64,000 bases of DNA from Candidatus Acidiferrales bacterium (GCA_035934015.1 DASYYH010000027.1:242911-306910); one strand, 5' to 3'; shown: positions 26,221 through 36,012, counted from the stretch's first letter. The notes: generated by a model not told the origin, from the letters alone. Numbers and translations: made by a program.

Positions 26221-28812
26221 CTATGCCGGCTGCGGCGCAGCCAGAGTTACCAGTGTATTGCCGCCACGATGACGGGTTTCATCCAATCCGGACTCCGCGC
26301 GGTTGATCCACTCTGTGACCCGGTCCTCATTTTCATCGGATGCCCGCGCAGCGGCATCGGCCACAACGGCGCTAAACGTGATTGGAGAACTGGCCCAGTT
26401 CGGCTGAACCTGAGCCGCCGCAAGGCGCAGCTTCGCCGCCAGCGCCTCGGCATTCTCGCGTGGCGTGTCTGGAAGCACAAAAGCGAGCGACCAGGTCGTA
26501 TATTTCACGGCAAGGTCTCCCTGGCGAATAGAAGGCTCAAGCGATCGCGCGAGCTGGTTCAAATAAGCTTCGAGGACCCCGTCGCCTTCCTGGCGCAGGA
26601 GTTCCGGTCCGTGATCCATTTGCAAAATGATGAGCGTCAGGGGCGTGCCTTGCATGCGCGAGCGTTTGGACTCGGCAAGCAAACAATCGATGTAAGCGCC
26701 GCGCCCCAGCAGGCCGGTTTTCTCGTCGGCAACGGCGAGCGTGCGGACCAGCGAACGCAGCCGCGTGTGATTCACGGAGATCATTATCTGGTCGCCGATG
26801 GCTTGAAGGAAAAAGCTCTCATTGGGCTTCCACTGCCGCGAAACCGTATCCCCGAGAAAGAGCACGCCGGCAGCCGACTGCGTGTCCTTGTCCGTGAGAG
26901 GCACGCCGAGAATCGTTTCCACTTCGAGGGCGCGCATTTCGGAGAACTCCGACACGGTCATGGAAATTCCGCCAACCGCGTCGGGCGACGCCTTGGCAAG
27001 ACGCGCAGCGACTTTCGCTACGGCCGCGGCAGCAGCCGCTTTCAGTCCGCTGGGTGAGAATTCCGAAACGATTGGAGCAGCCTTGCCGGGAGCGCCGACC
27101 ACGGCGATGCAACGGCGAACGTTGAGATACTTGCCGATCTCGCGCACGGCGGTGCCCAAAACTTCGCGTGGCGTGACTTCGCGATACATCAGACGAGTAA
27201 TTTCCGCGATTTCCGCCAAATCGCGATGCGTGTCGGCTGCCGCCGCGGCGCTTACGGCAGAGATTGGCAGAACAGCTCCCTGAGTGGGGGCCGCCGCCGA
27301 AGCTTGCGTACGGGCTGTCGAACCCTTGGGCCACCAATTCGCGCGTTCGTAGAGCAGCCGCAGGCGGTCATTCTTTTCTTCCTGCCCCGGATACAATTCG
27401 GCGATGCGCTCGAGGCGCTCCACGGCTTTGCTCTGCAAGGAATACTGCAGGAAGATCTCAGCCTGCACGATCAGATCGTCAATCGCGCGCTGTACCTTTT
27501 CTCCTGCACTCTCTTCCTCCGAGGCCTGTGCACGCACGGAATCGCCGAGGCCGAGGCCGGTACCGCCCGTGGCCTGCGTTCCCTGTGGGCCTCCGGAGGC
27601 TTTGGCCGCTCGAACACTTATGTTGCGCAGAAATGCAGGGCTGGCCTTGCCCTCAAGTTTCGAAATGCGTTCATGAATGCGGTAATCGTAGGGATCAATT
27701 TCCACCAAGCGGTCCAGCGCGTCACAGGCCGCGTCAATCTTGTTGCATGCCAAGGAAACATCAAAGAGGCGGACAAGCGCGTCGAAATATTTCACTTCGC
27801 GATTGAGCTGATCATAGACCTTGGCCCAAAACTGAATCAGCGGAAGACATTTGGGATGAGCTTCGACAATCATGTCGAGGCGCGTCGCGAAAATCGATTC
27901 GTTACGAATGGCAAGCATCCACTCTTTGGCTTGATCCAGGACGGACACGGCCTGCTCTTCTTTGCCTGCTTCGATGTAACGCTCCGCGAGCTGGAAAAGC
28001 ATGTCAAAGCCCTCGGGCTTCTGCTTGCACAACGCGAACAGAACATCCCGCGCCGAATCCAGTTGATTCGTCAGCAGCAAAGCTTCGCCAAATGTTGTTA
28101 AGAAGGCTGTGTCCGCCGGATCTGCGGGAGCAAATGGCTGGAGCAAAGCAACAGCACCCGCAGCATCGCCACGATGCAGGCGCGCATCAGCAAAAAGCAA
28201 AGTTACACTGCGATCGCCTGGAGTAATGCGATGAGCATGGGAGAAAAGTTCGAGCGCGCGATCGTATTCTCCAGCTGCCTGCGCAAGCTGACCGCCCCTG
28301 AGATAGGCGCGACCGGCGGTCTCCGCATTGCCCAATTTCTCCGCCAGATTTGCCAGTTGCGTCTGGCGGTCCGCATTTTCCGGATCGAGATGAGCGACGC
28401 GCTGCAGACATTCGAATTGTGATTTCCAATCGTTTTGATCGCCAAACTTCTGCGCGGCCGCGACATAGCATTCGATCGCTTCAGTGGTGCGATTCTGCTT
28501 CTGGAGCAGGAATGCGTAACGGACGAGCCTGTGCCCCGGCTGCGGATACGATTTTAAGTGGCGGGTGAAAATCGCCGTGGCGCGGACCATATCTCCAGAC
28601 TCCGCCAAGCGATCAAACTGCAATCCGTAATAATAGGCCGCCTGGACCAAATCTCCGCTGCGAACGTAAAGGTCTGCAAGCATTTGTGTCGCTTCGGGGT
28701 GATTCGGGAACGCTTCGAGCGCCGCCTGGTAATCAGCGATGGCGTCCTGAAGCTTGTTCTTCTCCAGGTGTTTGCGGGCCCTCTCGAGATATTTGGTGAC
28801 GTCTTGGCTCAT
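26221..28812 (-). CDS. TPR-GAF protein with degenerate GGDEF-like C-terminus
   Basis: 863 residues, no signal peptide. Residues about 5-440 are TPR repeats (ARKHLEKNKLQDAIADYQAALEAFPNHPEATQ and similar). A Gly/Ser linker follows, then a GAF-like domain at about 555-690 (MYREVTPREVLGTAVREIGKYLNV). The last 160 residues start EKTGLLGRGAYIDCLLAESKRS, as in GGDEF domains, but the position of GG(D/E)EF reads KYTTWSLAFVLP. Cyclase activity is therefore unlikely. It is probably a sensory or scaffold protein. ATG 28812 avoids a short non-conserved extension to 28839. It is first in the operon with the thiolase. Confidence 0.78.
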   Translation of the reverse strand: MSQDVTKYLERARKHLEKNKLQDAIADYQAALEAFPNHPEATQMLADLYVRSGDLVQAAYYYGLQFDRLAESGDMVRATAIFTRHLKSYPQPGHRLVRYAFLLQKQNRTTEAIECYVAAAQKFGDQNDWKSQFECLQRVAHLDPENADRQTQLANLAEKLGNAETAGRAYLRGGQLAQAAGEYDRALELFSHAHRITPGDRSVTLLFADARLHRGDAAGAVALLQPFAPADPADTAFLTTFGEALLLTNQLDSARDVLFALCKQKPEGFDMLFQLAERYIEAGKEEQAVSVLDQAKEWMLAIRNESIFATRLDMIVEAHPKCLPLIQFWAKVYDQLNREVKYFDALVRLFDVSLACNKIDAACDALDRLVEIDPYDYRIHERISKLEGKASPAFLRNISVRAAKASGGPQGTQATGGTGLGLGDSVRAQASEEESAGEKVQRAIDDLIVQAEIFLQYSLQSKAVERLERIAELYPGQEEKNDRLRLLYERANWWPKGSTARTQASAAAPTQGAVLPISAVSAAAAADTHRDLAEIAEITRLMYREVTPREVLGTAVREIGKYLNVRRCIAVVGAPGKAAPIVSEFSPSGLKAAAAAAVAKVAARLAKASPDAVGGISMTVSEFSEMRALEVETILGVPLTDKDTQSAAGVLFLGDTVSRQWKPNESFFLQAIGDQIMISVNHTRLRSLVRTLAVADEKTGLLGRGAYIDCLLAESKRSRMQGTPLTLIILQMDHGPELLRQEGDGVLEAYLNQLARSLEPSIRQGDLAVKYTTWSLAFVLPDTPRENAEALAAKLRLAAAQVQPNWASSPITFSAVVADAAARASDENEDRVTEWINRAESGLDETRHRGGNTLVTLAAPQPA

Positions 28813-29031
28813 GCTTTTGACAGCGCTGCCGGCAACCACCGGGAAAGATGAAGGGCAGACAATCGCTTTCCCTGGCTAAAACTCCGAAGAAAATCCGCAC
28901 AGGCGCGCTTAACCAATATACCGGACGCACCGGCGAGCACAAAACAGGAATTTGCGCTACCGTGCGGGTGAAACCAAATCAAAGCGCGCATGGCGTTGCT
29001 GAATGCCTGCGCGGTTGTTAGGATACGCCAC

Positions 29032-30204
29032 ATGATATTGGTCAAAGCAACGACGATTTCGATGAGGGATTTGCTCAACTGGATGAGCGATCACGAAACG
29101 TCAATCCTGCGTTTGATGAAAACCATGGTTGAAATCGAGTCACCCACAGACAATAAGGCGGCCGTGGACGAACTCGGCGCGATGGTTGCGAAGGAATGGA
29201 ATCACCGAGGTGCGCGAGTCCGCCTCTTGCGGCAACGAGAACGTGGAAACCATATCGGCGCAGACCTGTGGCTTGGGCGCGGACGTCCTTCAGGGCAAAT
29301 CATGATCCTTGGCCATCTCGATACGGTCTATCCGCTGGGCACGCTCAGGAAAATGCCATTCCTAATAGCGAATGGACGCGCGTGGGGACCGGGCACATTC
29401 GACATGAAAGGCGGGTTAACGATTGCGCTCGCGGCCGTCGACGCGCTGCGGGCTTTCGGCATCCGCCCGCGAAAGAAATTTACATTCCTGTGGACGTCGG
29501 ACGAAGAGACAGGTAGCCATAGCTCTCGGAGAGCAATCGAAAACACGGCGCGCGAGAGCGACGCGGTGTTCGTGCTCGAACCTTCGTTTGGATTGGACGG
29601 CCGTTTCAAGACTCAGCGGAAGGGCGTCGGCGAGGCGCAGCTGACTGTCACCGGCCGCAGCGCACACGCGGGAATCGATCCTGAGCGCGGCGTCAATGCC
29701 GTGCACGAAATTTCACTGCAAATTGCGCGATTGATGGAGCTAAACAATCCGCGCCGGGGGATTACGTTGCAGGCGAATGTCGTCGAAGGCGGGACGGCGA
29801 CAAACGTCGTCCCGGATCGCGCATGCGCGCGCATTGATGTCCGTGCAACGCGTGCGGAAGATGCTGCTGCGCTGAATCGGCGGCTCCATGCGATACGGCC
29901 AATTATGCCCGGTGCGAAAATTGAAGTCCGTGGCGGAGTGAACCGGCCGCCGATGGAACGTTCCGCGGGATCGCGCAAGCTCTTTCAGCTCGCGCGCGAA
30001 CTGGCGCGCGAGATGGGGCTTGACCTCAACGAAGCATCGACGGGCGGGGGATCAGACGGCAACTTCACCGCCGCTTTGGGCATCCCTACACTCGACGGCA
30101 TGGGCGCGGTCGGCGACGGAGCGCACAGCCCCAAAGAACACGTGGTGATTCGCGGACTTCTGCAACATGCTGCATTGCTCGCTGGCTTGCTCGCAACAAT
30201 ATAG
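29032..30204 (+). CDS. M20-family metallopeptidase (glutamate carboxypeptidase-like)
   Basis: About 390 residues. The di-zinc site is visible in MILGHLDTVYPLGT (metal His and catalytic Asp), GPGTFDMKGGLTIAL (bridging Asp) and WTSDEETGSHSSR (general base Glu). The dimerisation lid follows, with GRSAHAGIDPERGVNAV, and the C-terminal metal His occurs in GDGAHSPKEHVVI. The closest named relatives by these motifs are CPG2/glutamate carboxypeptidases and ArgE/DapE-type enzymes. The substrate is undetermined. Three in-frame ATGs (28990, 29032, 29062) are possible; 29032 has a weak TTAGGA upstream. It stands alone on the right strand. Confidence 0.88.
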   Translation: MILVKATTISMRDLLNWMSDHETSILRLMKTMVEIESPTDNKAAVDELGAMVAKEWNHRGARVRLLRQRERGNHIGADLWLGRGRPSGQIMILGHLDTVYPLGTLRKMPFLIANGRAWGPGTFDMKGGLTIALAAVDALRAFGIRPRKKFTFLWTSDEETGSHSSRRAIENTARESDAVFVLEPSFGLDGRFKTQRKGVGEAQLTVTGRSAHAGIDPERGVNAVHEISLQIARLMELNNPRRGITLQANVVEGGTATNVVPDRACARIDVRATRAEDAAALNRRLHAIRPIMPGAKIEVRGGVNRPPMERSAGSRKLFQLARELAREMGLDLNEASTGGGSDGNFTAALGIPTLDGMGAVGDGAHSPKEHVVIRGLLQHAALLAGLLATI

Positions 30205-30316
30205 AAGGCCGGCATTTCTCGTGCATCGGGACTGCTTCCATCCGCGCCACACTCACAAAGCAATACGTCTGCTCATGACTTGCCGGTATATGCCACAAGT
30301 TGCTAGAGTCAAAGAC

Positions 30317-32758
30317 ATGTTCGGCAGGTTCCTAATCATCGCGGGATTTTTTCTTGTCAATGGCGCCACGTCCGCGATGCAGGCTCCTCCGATGCCACAA
30401 ACGCAGACTTCGGAGGAGCTCTATCAATCGTTGAGCACGGTCCAGGTGGATCCGTCGCGCATCTATGCAGTTCGAGACTTGACGCTGCGCCGCGATGGCG
30501 TGGCGCTCACTTTAGGGGATGGCAAGTTTGCTTTCTTGATGGCCGTCGACGGCCGCGTTACAGGAGCCGTTTTCCTTGGCCGAGGGCATTTCTTCGCGCT
30601 GCCGCCCAATGCCGCCGAGCGAGCCTCTGTATTTCGTTTTTTGAAAGTCCCCTTGATCGATCTGGACATTTCGCAGGCCTACCTGCGTTTCGATGATAGC
30701 TTCCGCAAGGAAATCGAGCGCGAGTTGGCGGACCAAAAGGCTACTGCGTCGAACGATCCTGAATTCGTGCGAACATGGGCGCCCATCGTGGCAAAACTAA
30801 ATCCGGGATTGACACTTCGCGCGATGGAGGACTGGCTTTCGGCCTCGCCGAAACCTTATTTCTATGCCGCGCTAAGCTCAGAAACGATGGATCCTTTTGA
30901 TGCCTATGTGGACGAGCAGCGCGCCGACACGGTGACCATTGGCCAAGTCCGCGACGCAAATGGCGCTTCTTATCTCGACACATGGAGCGCATTTGCCGCT
31001 CCAAATCTTCCCGCTCCGCTTGCTGAATTCACGCCCTTGGACTATGGGATAGACACAACGATCAACGACGACCTGAGCCTCTCAGGCACAACCGAAATTC
31101 ATCTGAGGATTCATGGCAATTACGAGCGCATGCTCGAATTGGAGCTTTCACGGTCCTTGCGAGTACAGAGCGTCACGGATTCCGCCGGTCAGAAACTACC
31201 GTTTTTCCAGAACCAGGATTTGAGCCGTCAGGAAATCGCCCGAAGAGGAAACGATGCGCTATTCGTCGTATTGCCGGCCGAGGCCCCGCCCAACGATGAA
31301 TATCGCCTCCGCGTAACATACTCGGGAACCGTGATTGAGGATGCCGGCAATGGAGTGTTTTTCGTTGGCGATCGCGGGAGCTGGTATGCGCGCGTGGCCG
31401 GACAGCAATTATTCGTGCCTTACGACTTGAAGTTCCGCTGGCCAAAGCATCTGACACTCGTTGCCACGGGGCAACAAATAGAAACGGCAGACGAAGGCTC
31501 AGCCCGCACGGGCCATTGGCATACATCTTCTCCTGTTGCTGTCGTAGGATTTAATTTGGGCGATTATGCCTCCCTGACTGTTCCTGGCAACCCGGCAATC
31601 AATCTTTTCGCAAACCACGATCTCGAGCAGGCGATCGTAAATCGATTGCAGCAGAACTCGACCGATCGTTTGTTACCTGGCCAGATCCAGCAGTCGATTG
31701 ACGCTACCGGCACTCAGGGCCTATTGCCCAATCCCGCCGGAGTGTTGAAGGACCTCGGTAAAAGTCTTGCGGGCTCCGTGGATTACTACGAAAAACTGGA
31801 CGGCCCTTTCCCTTTCCCCGAACTGGACGTCTCCCAAATCCCCGGCTCTTTTGGCCAGGGCTGGCCTGGCCTTCTCTATTTGACGACACTGGTTTTCCTT
31901 CCGCCACAGGCTCAACAGCAGGCAGGATTGGCAGTGGAAGCGCAGGAAGAAGTGCAAAGACTGGTTCCTTACCACGAAGTCGCCCACCAGTGGTGGGGCA
32001 ACGTCGTCGACGCGGCAAGCTACCGAGACGTCTGGCTGGAAGAGGCCGTGGCCGATTATTTGTCTCTGATGTATGACGAGAGCCGCCATCCGGGGAAACA
32101 TTCCATGGACCGCTGGCTTTCCATCTATCGCGATGCGCTCCTCGCGAAAGTGCCCTCTGGCGAAGAAACAATCGAGCAGGCCGGCCCGCTTGATTTCGGA
32201 TATCGCGTGGATTCCTCTAGATCGCCCGACGCCTACAACACAATCATCTACGACAAGGGCGCCTGGGTGATTCACATGCTTCGCATGATGCTGCGTGATC
32301 CTCACGCAAGGAATCCCGACGCCCGATTCGCGGAACTCCTGCGAAATGTTCTCGAAAAATATCGCTTCCAGCCGCTCTCGACTGAGCAATTCGAAGAAGA
32401 GGTTAATCATGTCATGACGCGGTCCATGGATCTTGAGAATGACCACTCCGTGGATTGGTTTTTCGACGAGTGGGTGCGCTCCACAGGAATTCCGGAATAC
32501 AGCGCGACATTTCATGTACGTCCGCGGGGAGATCAATTCGAAATCGAGGGCACGTTGCAACAGGATGGCGTCCCAGGCGCGTTCACGGAATCAGTCCCGA
32601 TCTACGAAACTCTGGCAAACCCGCGGACAAAGGAAACGATTTACCTCGGCAATGTGGTTACGACGGGAAGCTCGACGGACTTCCGCTTCGAATCGCGCGT
32701 GCGTCCCCAGAAACTTGCGATCGATCCCGAACACACGATTCTCTGCCGTACAAAATAA
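30317..32758 (+). CDS. Secreted M1-like zinc metallopeptidase
   Basis: 813 residues. ATG 30317 is followed by a signal peptide (MFGRFLIIAGFFLVNG); the open frame reaches 30167 without support. The zinc motif is His553-Glu-Val-Ala-His557 in VPYHEVAHQWWGN, and 18 residues later Glu576 in WLEEAVADY, the M1 (aminopeptidase N/LTA4 hydrolase) pattern HExxH-x18-E. The usual GxMEN exopeptidase motif is not seen; the corresponding stretch reads GSFGQGWPGLLYLTT. The N-terminal 250 residues are specific and unassigned. It probably degrades peptides in the periplasm, but N-terminal specificity is doubtful. Confidence 0.82.
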   Translation: MFGRFLIIAGFFLVNGATSAMQAPPMPQTQTSEELYQSLSTVQVDPSRIYAVRDLTLRRDGVALTLGDGKFAFLMAVDGRVTGAVFLGRGHFFALPPNAAERASVFRFLKVPLIDLDISQAYLRFDDSFRKEIERELADQKATASNDPEFVRTWAPIVAKLNPGLTLRAMEDWLSASPKPYFYAALSSETMDPFDAYVDEQRADTVTIGQVRDANGASYLDTWSAFAAPNLPAPLAEFTPLDYGIDTTINDDLSLSGTTEIHLRIHGNYERMLELELSRSLRVQSVTDSAGQKLPFFQNQDLSRQEIARRGNDALFVVLPAEAPPNDEYRLRVTYSGTVIEDAGNGVFFVGDRGSWYARVAGQQLFVPYDLKFRWPKHLTLVATGQQIETADEGSARTGHWHTSSPVAVVGFNLGDYASLTVPGNPAINLFANHDLEQAIVNRLQQNSTDRLLPGQIQQSIDATGTQGLLPNPAGVLKDLGKSLAGSVDYYEKLDGPFPFPELDVSQIPGSFGQGWPGLLYLTTLVFLPPQAQQQAGLAVEAQEEVQRLVPYHEVAHQWWGNVVDAASYRDVWLEEAVADYLSLMYDESRHPGKHSMDRWLSIYRDALLAKVPSGEETIEQAGPLDFGYRVDSSRSPDAYNTIIYDKGAWVIHMLRMMLRDPHARNPDARFAELLRNVLEKYRFQPLSTEQFEEEVNHVMTRSMDLENDHSVDWFFDEWVRSTGIPEYSATFHVRPRGDQFEIEGTLQQDGVPGAFTESVPIYETLANPRTKETIYLGNVVTTGSSTDFRFESRVRPQKLAIDPEHTILCRTK

Positions 32759-32788
32759 TTGTCAAATCCGGAGCGGCGGGAATCGAAA

Positions 32789-33652
32789 CTATGCGTGAAA
32801 ACCCGCGTGACGGACTTCCTTGCGGTAATCCGGCGCGACAATTTCGACTGTGCGGCACATTTCGTAGAGCCGCGAGCGAATGCGCATTCCGACGCGATCT
32901 TCGAGCGTATCGCCGCCGGGCACAGCAATGGCCTCCCCTGAAGGCAGAGTGGCAGCCGGCCGTTTAAAATCCTTATCCAGGAAGTTTGACGTCAAGAGCG
33001 TCACGCGGTGTTCGTTATAGCGCGTATTGAGAATGTGTCCAACGGTCTCGAGCGCCCACGGCGAAGGCTTCGAAGAGCCTACGTCATCCAGCAACAAGAC
33101 TTCTGTTTTGAGCACGGGATCGAGGACGCTCATCTCCGTCGAATTGCTCTCCGGATTGTAACTATCCTGAATTTCCTTTAGCAGTTCGCGGTAGTCATAA
33201 AAAAGCCCAGAGTGGCCTCGTTGCACGATTTCTTCGAGCGCCGCAACCGCCAGATGCGTCTTGCCCACGCCGCATGGCCCCATTAACAATAGTCCATGCT
33301 CTGTGCCCACGGGAAAATCACGGGCAAACGCCTGCACAACAACCTTCGCTTGCGCCAAGCTGCGATTCCATGCCTTGGCTTCGCCGCTCCGGTAATCGAG
33401 GTCTGTGTCGTAGCTTTCAAAATTGCAGTGCAGGTAACGCCGTGGCAGCCGCGCGCGGTCAAGTACGCGGTCACGGCGATCTCCGGCGGTACAGTCACAC
33501 GGGACAGCCCAGACCGTCTTCGGTTCACCTGCAGCTGAACCGGCACGAGAGCTATTTGCTGGTACGAAAACTTGCGCTTCAGCGTTTCCATCCGGCCGTT
33601 CGACAATTCTCCAGCCGGTCCCCTCGCAATTCGGGCAATCCGCTTGAGCCAT
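32789..33652 (-). CDS. DnaC/IstB/DnaI-like ATPase with N-terminal zinc site
   Basis: 287 residues from ATG 33652 (GTG 33679 is an alternative). The N-terminal 60 residues contain ADCPNCEGTGW and VPCDCTAGDR, a putative Cys4 zinc site as in DnaI-type helicase loaders. The AAA+ domain has Walker A LLMGPCGVGKTHLAVAAL, Walker B VLLLDDVGSS and sensor-1 VTLLTSNF. It is either a replicative-helicase loader or an orphan IstB-type ATPase. No transposase gene is adjacent, which favours the loader. It converges on the M1 gene and diverges from the RNA-binding protein. Confidence 0.82.
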   Translation of the reverse strand: MAQADCPNCEGTGWRIVERPDGNAEAQVFVPANSSRAGSAAGEPKTVWAVPCDCTAGDRRDRVLDRARLPRRYLHCNFESYDTDLDYRSGEAKAWNRSLAQAKVVVQAFARDFPVGTEHGLLLMGPCGVGKTHLAVAALEEIVQRGHSGLFYDYRELLKEIQDSYNPESNSTEMSVLDPVLKTEVLLLDDVGSSKPSPWALETVGHILNTRYNEHRVTLLTSNFLDKDFKRPAATLPSGEAIAVPGGDTLEDRVGMRIRSRLYEMCRTVEIVAPDYRKEVRHAGFHA

Positions 33653-33801
33653 AACGCAAGGATATGCGCAGCGTGCCACCCGCGCAAGCAGACATCCTGT
33701 GCACAGATGTGGAAGCTGTGGATACTCGACAGTTACGCATGTTTGGTTCTGATAGCCGCCGATTGGGCGGGCGCTACAATCGAGTTATTATATTTCCGTG
33801 C

Positions 33802-33807
33802 TATAAT
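33802..33807 (+). promoter_or_regulatory. Probable -10 box of the RRM protein gene
   Basis: A perfect TATAAT lies 111 bases before the ATG at 33919, leaving a leader of about 105 bases. No good -35 hexamer is seen at 16-18 bases spacing. A long leader is common for cold-inducible RNA-binding proteins, but no defined fold was recognised in it. Confidence 0.45.
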
Positions 33808-33918
33808 CCGCGCGTTTTCAGACAAAGATTCGATTTGCGCCGTAGCCGTTTGTCGTGCAGTCTGGCGCAAGGTCTCTGGCGAAGGCATCACGGTTAAGAC
33901 CCAAGGAGCGAACCTGCC

Positions 33919-34308
33919 ATGAAGAGTCTGTTTGTTGGCAACTTGAACTTTCAGACGACCGAAAATGAATTGCGCGAGCTTTTTGCTCCCTTCGGACAGG
34001 TGGCGCGCGTGCACATCGCCAAGGATCGTGAAACGGGACGCGCGCGCGGCTTTGCATTTATCGAGATGCCCAATGATGCGGAAGCATCTGCCGCGATCCA
34101 AGGCCTCGATGGAAAAGAAGTCGGGGGCAGAAATTTGAAGGTTAACGAAGCGCGCCCCAAGGGTGAAGCCGGCCCCAAGCGCGGCGGCGGATTTAACAAA
34201 GGTGGCGGGAACCGTGGCGGAGGAAATCGTGGCGGAGGCGGAAAAGATCGTTTTTCGACCGAAGATTATCGCGACTCCGCACGCCAGCCTCGCGAGCCTC
34301 GCTGGTAA
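33919..34308 (+). CDS. RRM-domain RNA-binding protein with Gly-rich tail
   Basis: 129 residues. The single RRM spans residues 1-80 with RNP2 SLFVGNLNF and RNP1 RARGFAFIEM. The tail is Gly/Arg/Asn-rich (GGGFNKGGGNRGGGNRGGGG) and ends in charged residues. Such proteins occur in cyanobacteria and several other phyla, often induced by cold, and bind mRNA. AAGGAG lies 8-9 bases before the ATG. Monocistronic, with its own promoter region. Confidence 0.93.
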   Translation: MKSLFVGNLNFQTTENELRELFAPFGQVARVHIAKDRETGRARGFAFIEMPNDAEASAAIQGLDGKEVGGRNLKVNEARPKGEAGPKRGGGFNKGGGNRGGGNRGGGGKDRFSTEDYRDSARQPREPRW

Positions 34309-34363
34309 TTTCAAACCTGCGGTTAGCTGCCTCTTTCTATTTTCCTGTCGAAAGAAAAAAATC

Positions 34364-34759
34364 CTACTTCTCGATGTGAATAGCCTTCGGCGGAATGGCG
34401 CGGACAATGGCATTGCGCATTGCGCGGCGATCTTCGGCGCTAAAGCCTTTGGCCAGTTCGCCGCGCACGAACCCGATAAAGGCCTCCATCTGATGCTGCA
34501 TCTCTGACATTTTGTCGCGCATGTTGAGGATGATTTCGATTCCCGCGAGATTCACTCCGAGCTCACGAGTGAGCGTCAAAATCACTTCGAGTCGTTCGAG
34601 ATCTTGATCGGTGTAAAGGCGCGTGTTGCCCTGCGAACGTGACGGTTTCAGCAGACCCACGCGTTCGTAGAGGCGCAGCGTTTGCGGATGAAGCTTATAC
34701 AGTTCCGCAACGGCGCTGATCATGTATCCAGCCTTGGCCCTTTTTCTCGGACGCGCCAT
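34364..34759 (-). CDS. hspR: MerR-type heat-shock repressor HspR
   Basis: 131 residues. MerR-family helix-turn-helix: YMISAVAELYKLHPQTLRLYERVGLLKPSRSQGNTRLYTDQDLERLE. The QTLRLYERxGL segment is the HspR signature. HspR represses dnaK operons at HAIR sites (CTTGAGT-N7-ACTCAAG) with DnaK as co-repressor. It lies 12 bases after dnaJ in the same orientation, as in actinobacterial dnaK operons. A degenerate HAIR site is present in the dnaK promoter here (38514-38534). Confidence 0.88.
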   Translation of the reverse strand: MARPRKRAKAGYMISAVAELYKLHPQTLRLYERVGLLKPSRSQGNTRLYTDQDLERLEVILTLTRELGVNLAGIEIILNMRDKMSEMQHQMEAFIGFVRGELAKGFSAEDRRAMRNAIVRAIPPKAIHIEK

Positions 34760-34771
34760 TCGTCGTTCCTC

Positions 34772-35932
34772 TTATAGAGCGCCATGCGAAAAGATTTCTT
34801 TTCGCGGGTCTTCCGTGTCGTGTTTGGCTAAATCGCGCAAGAGTTGCCGCACTCGTTCGTCTTCCGGCCGTGGCACGACCACACGTACCTCAACCAGTTG
34901 GTCTCCGCGGTGTCCCTGCCGCCGCACTGATGGCGCGCCTTTGTCGCGCAGGCGCAGAACCTTGCCGCTACTTGTCCCCGGCGGAATACGCACTTGGGCG
35001 CGGCCGTCAATCGTAGGCACTTCGATTTTCGCTCCGAGTGCCGCCTCCGTCACCGTCACAGGCACGATCGTGTAAAGGTCGTCGCCGCGCCGCTCGAAAA
35101 ATGGATGCTGTTCCACACGCGTGATGACGTAAAGGTCGCCCGCCGGCCCGCCAAGCGTTCCGGCATTGCCGCGTCCCGGAACGCGAAAACGCGAACCTGT
35201 CTGCGCTCCCGGCGGAATGCGAAAGTCAATCGTATCCGCGCGGCGCACACGTCCTTCGCCACCGCACGTGCGGCAAACCGTGTGCAACTTACCTGTGCCG
35301 CCGCAGCGTGAGCACGCAATCTGAAAACGCATGCCCCCGCTCACTTGCGTAATATGCCCTGAGCCTCCGCAGGTGGGGCAAACCTGCTGGCTCGTCCCCG
35401 GCTGCGCGCCCGTTCCGTGGCAGACGGAGCAAACATCCAGCCGCGCAATCGTAATTTTCTTCACTGCTCCGCGCATTGCTTCGGAAAATGAAATATCAAT
35501 CTGATATTCAAGGTCTGTACCTGGCTCCGCTTGTGTCGCCGCGCGCGAAGCGTTCGCGCCGCGAAAGACCTGGCTGAAAAGGTCGCGAAAGCTCGTGCCG
35601 CCCGCTCCGCCAAAGTCGAAGCCGCCGAAATCGAACTGCACATCTTCGGGAGGCGCGCCCTGCCCCGCGTACCCATATCCGCCCGGTGCGCCTTGTGCAT
35701 TTGGCCCGTTGAAGCCGAATTGGTCGTACATTTGGCGCTTTTTCGGATCGGAAAGCGTTTCGTAGGCTTCCTGAATCTGCTTGAATTTTTCTTCAGCCGA
35801 TTTATCGCCGGGATTCAGGTCAGGATGATACTTGCGGGCAAGCTTGCGATAGGCCTGGCGAATGTCCTTCAATGGCGCTTTGCGCGGAACGCCAAGGAGT
35901 TCGTAATAATCTTGTTTGGTTGTTGTCGGCAT
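34772..35932 (-). CDS. dnaJ: Chaperone protein DnaJ
   Basis: 386 residues; J-domain co-chaperone that stimulates DnaK ATP hydrolysis. The J domain has YHPDLNPGDK with HPD. A Gly/Phe-rich region follows (GFNGPNAQGAPGGYGYAGQG), then four CxxCxGxG zinc modules (CSVCHGTG, CPTCGGSG, CSRCGGTG, CRTCGGEG) and C-terminal substrate-binding domains. It is followed by hspR. No grpE lies between dnaK and dnaJ. Confidence 0.96.
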   Translation of the reverse strand: MPTTTKQDYYELLGVPRKAPLKDIRQAYRKLARKYHPDLNPGDKSAEEKFKQIQEAYETLSDPKKRQMYDQFGFNGPNAQGAPGGYGYAGQGAPPEDVQFDFGGFDFGGAGGTSFRDLFSQVFRGANASRAATQAEPGTDLEYQIDISFSEAMRGAVKKITIARLDVCSVCHGTGAQPGTSQQVCPTCGGSGHITQVSGGMRFQIACSRCGGTGKLHTVCRTCGGEGRVRRADTIDFRIPPGAQTGSRFRVPGRGNAGTLGGPAGDLYVITRVEQHPFFERRGDDLYTIVPVTVTEAALGAKIEVPTIDGRAQVRIPPGTSSGKVLRLRDKGAPSVRRQGHRGDQLVEVRVVVPRPEDERVRQLLRDLAKHDTEDPRKEIFSHGAL

Positions 35933-36012
35933 ATGTTGTTTGTATCAGGGCCGCGATTTCTGCGTTTCGTACATCCGAGCGTCAATTTCTCAGCGTCTGG
36001 AATGCTGGCAAT

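Noticed and set aside
31721..32560. 279-residue leftward frame
   Set aside because: Antisense to the M1-like peptidase with its intact zinc site.
32789..33652. IstB of an IS21-type insertion sequence
   Set aside because: No IstA transposase, no terminal repeats, and an N-terminal zinc region typical of helicase loaders; kept as DnaC/DnaI-like.
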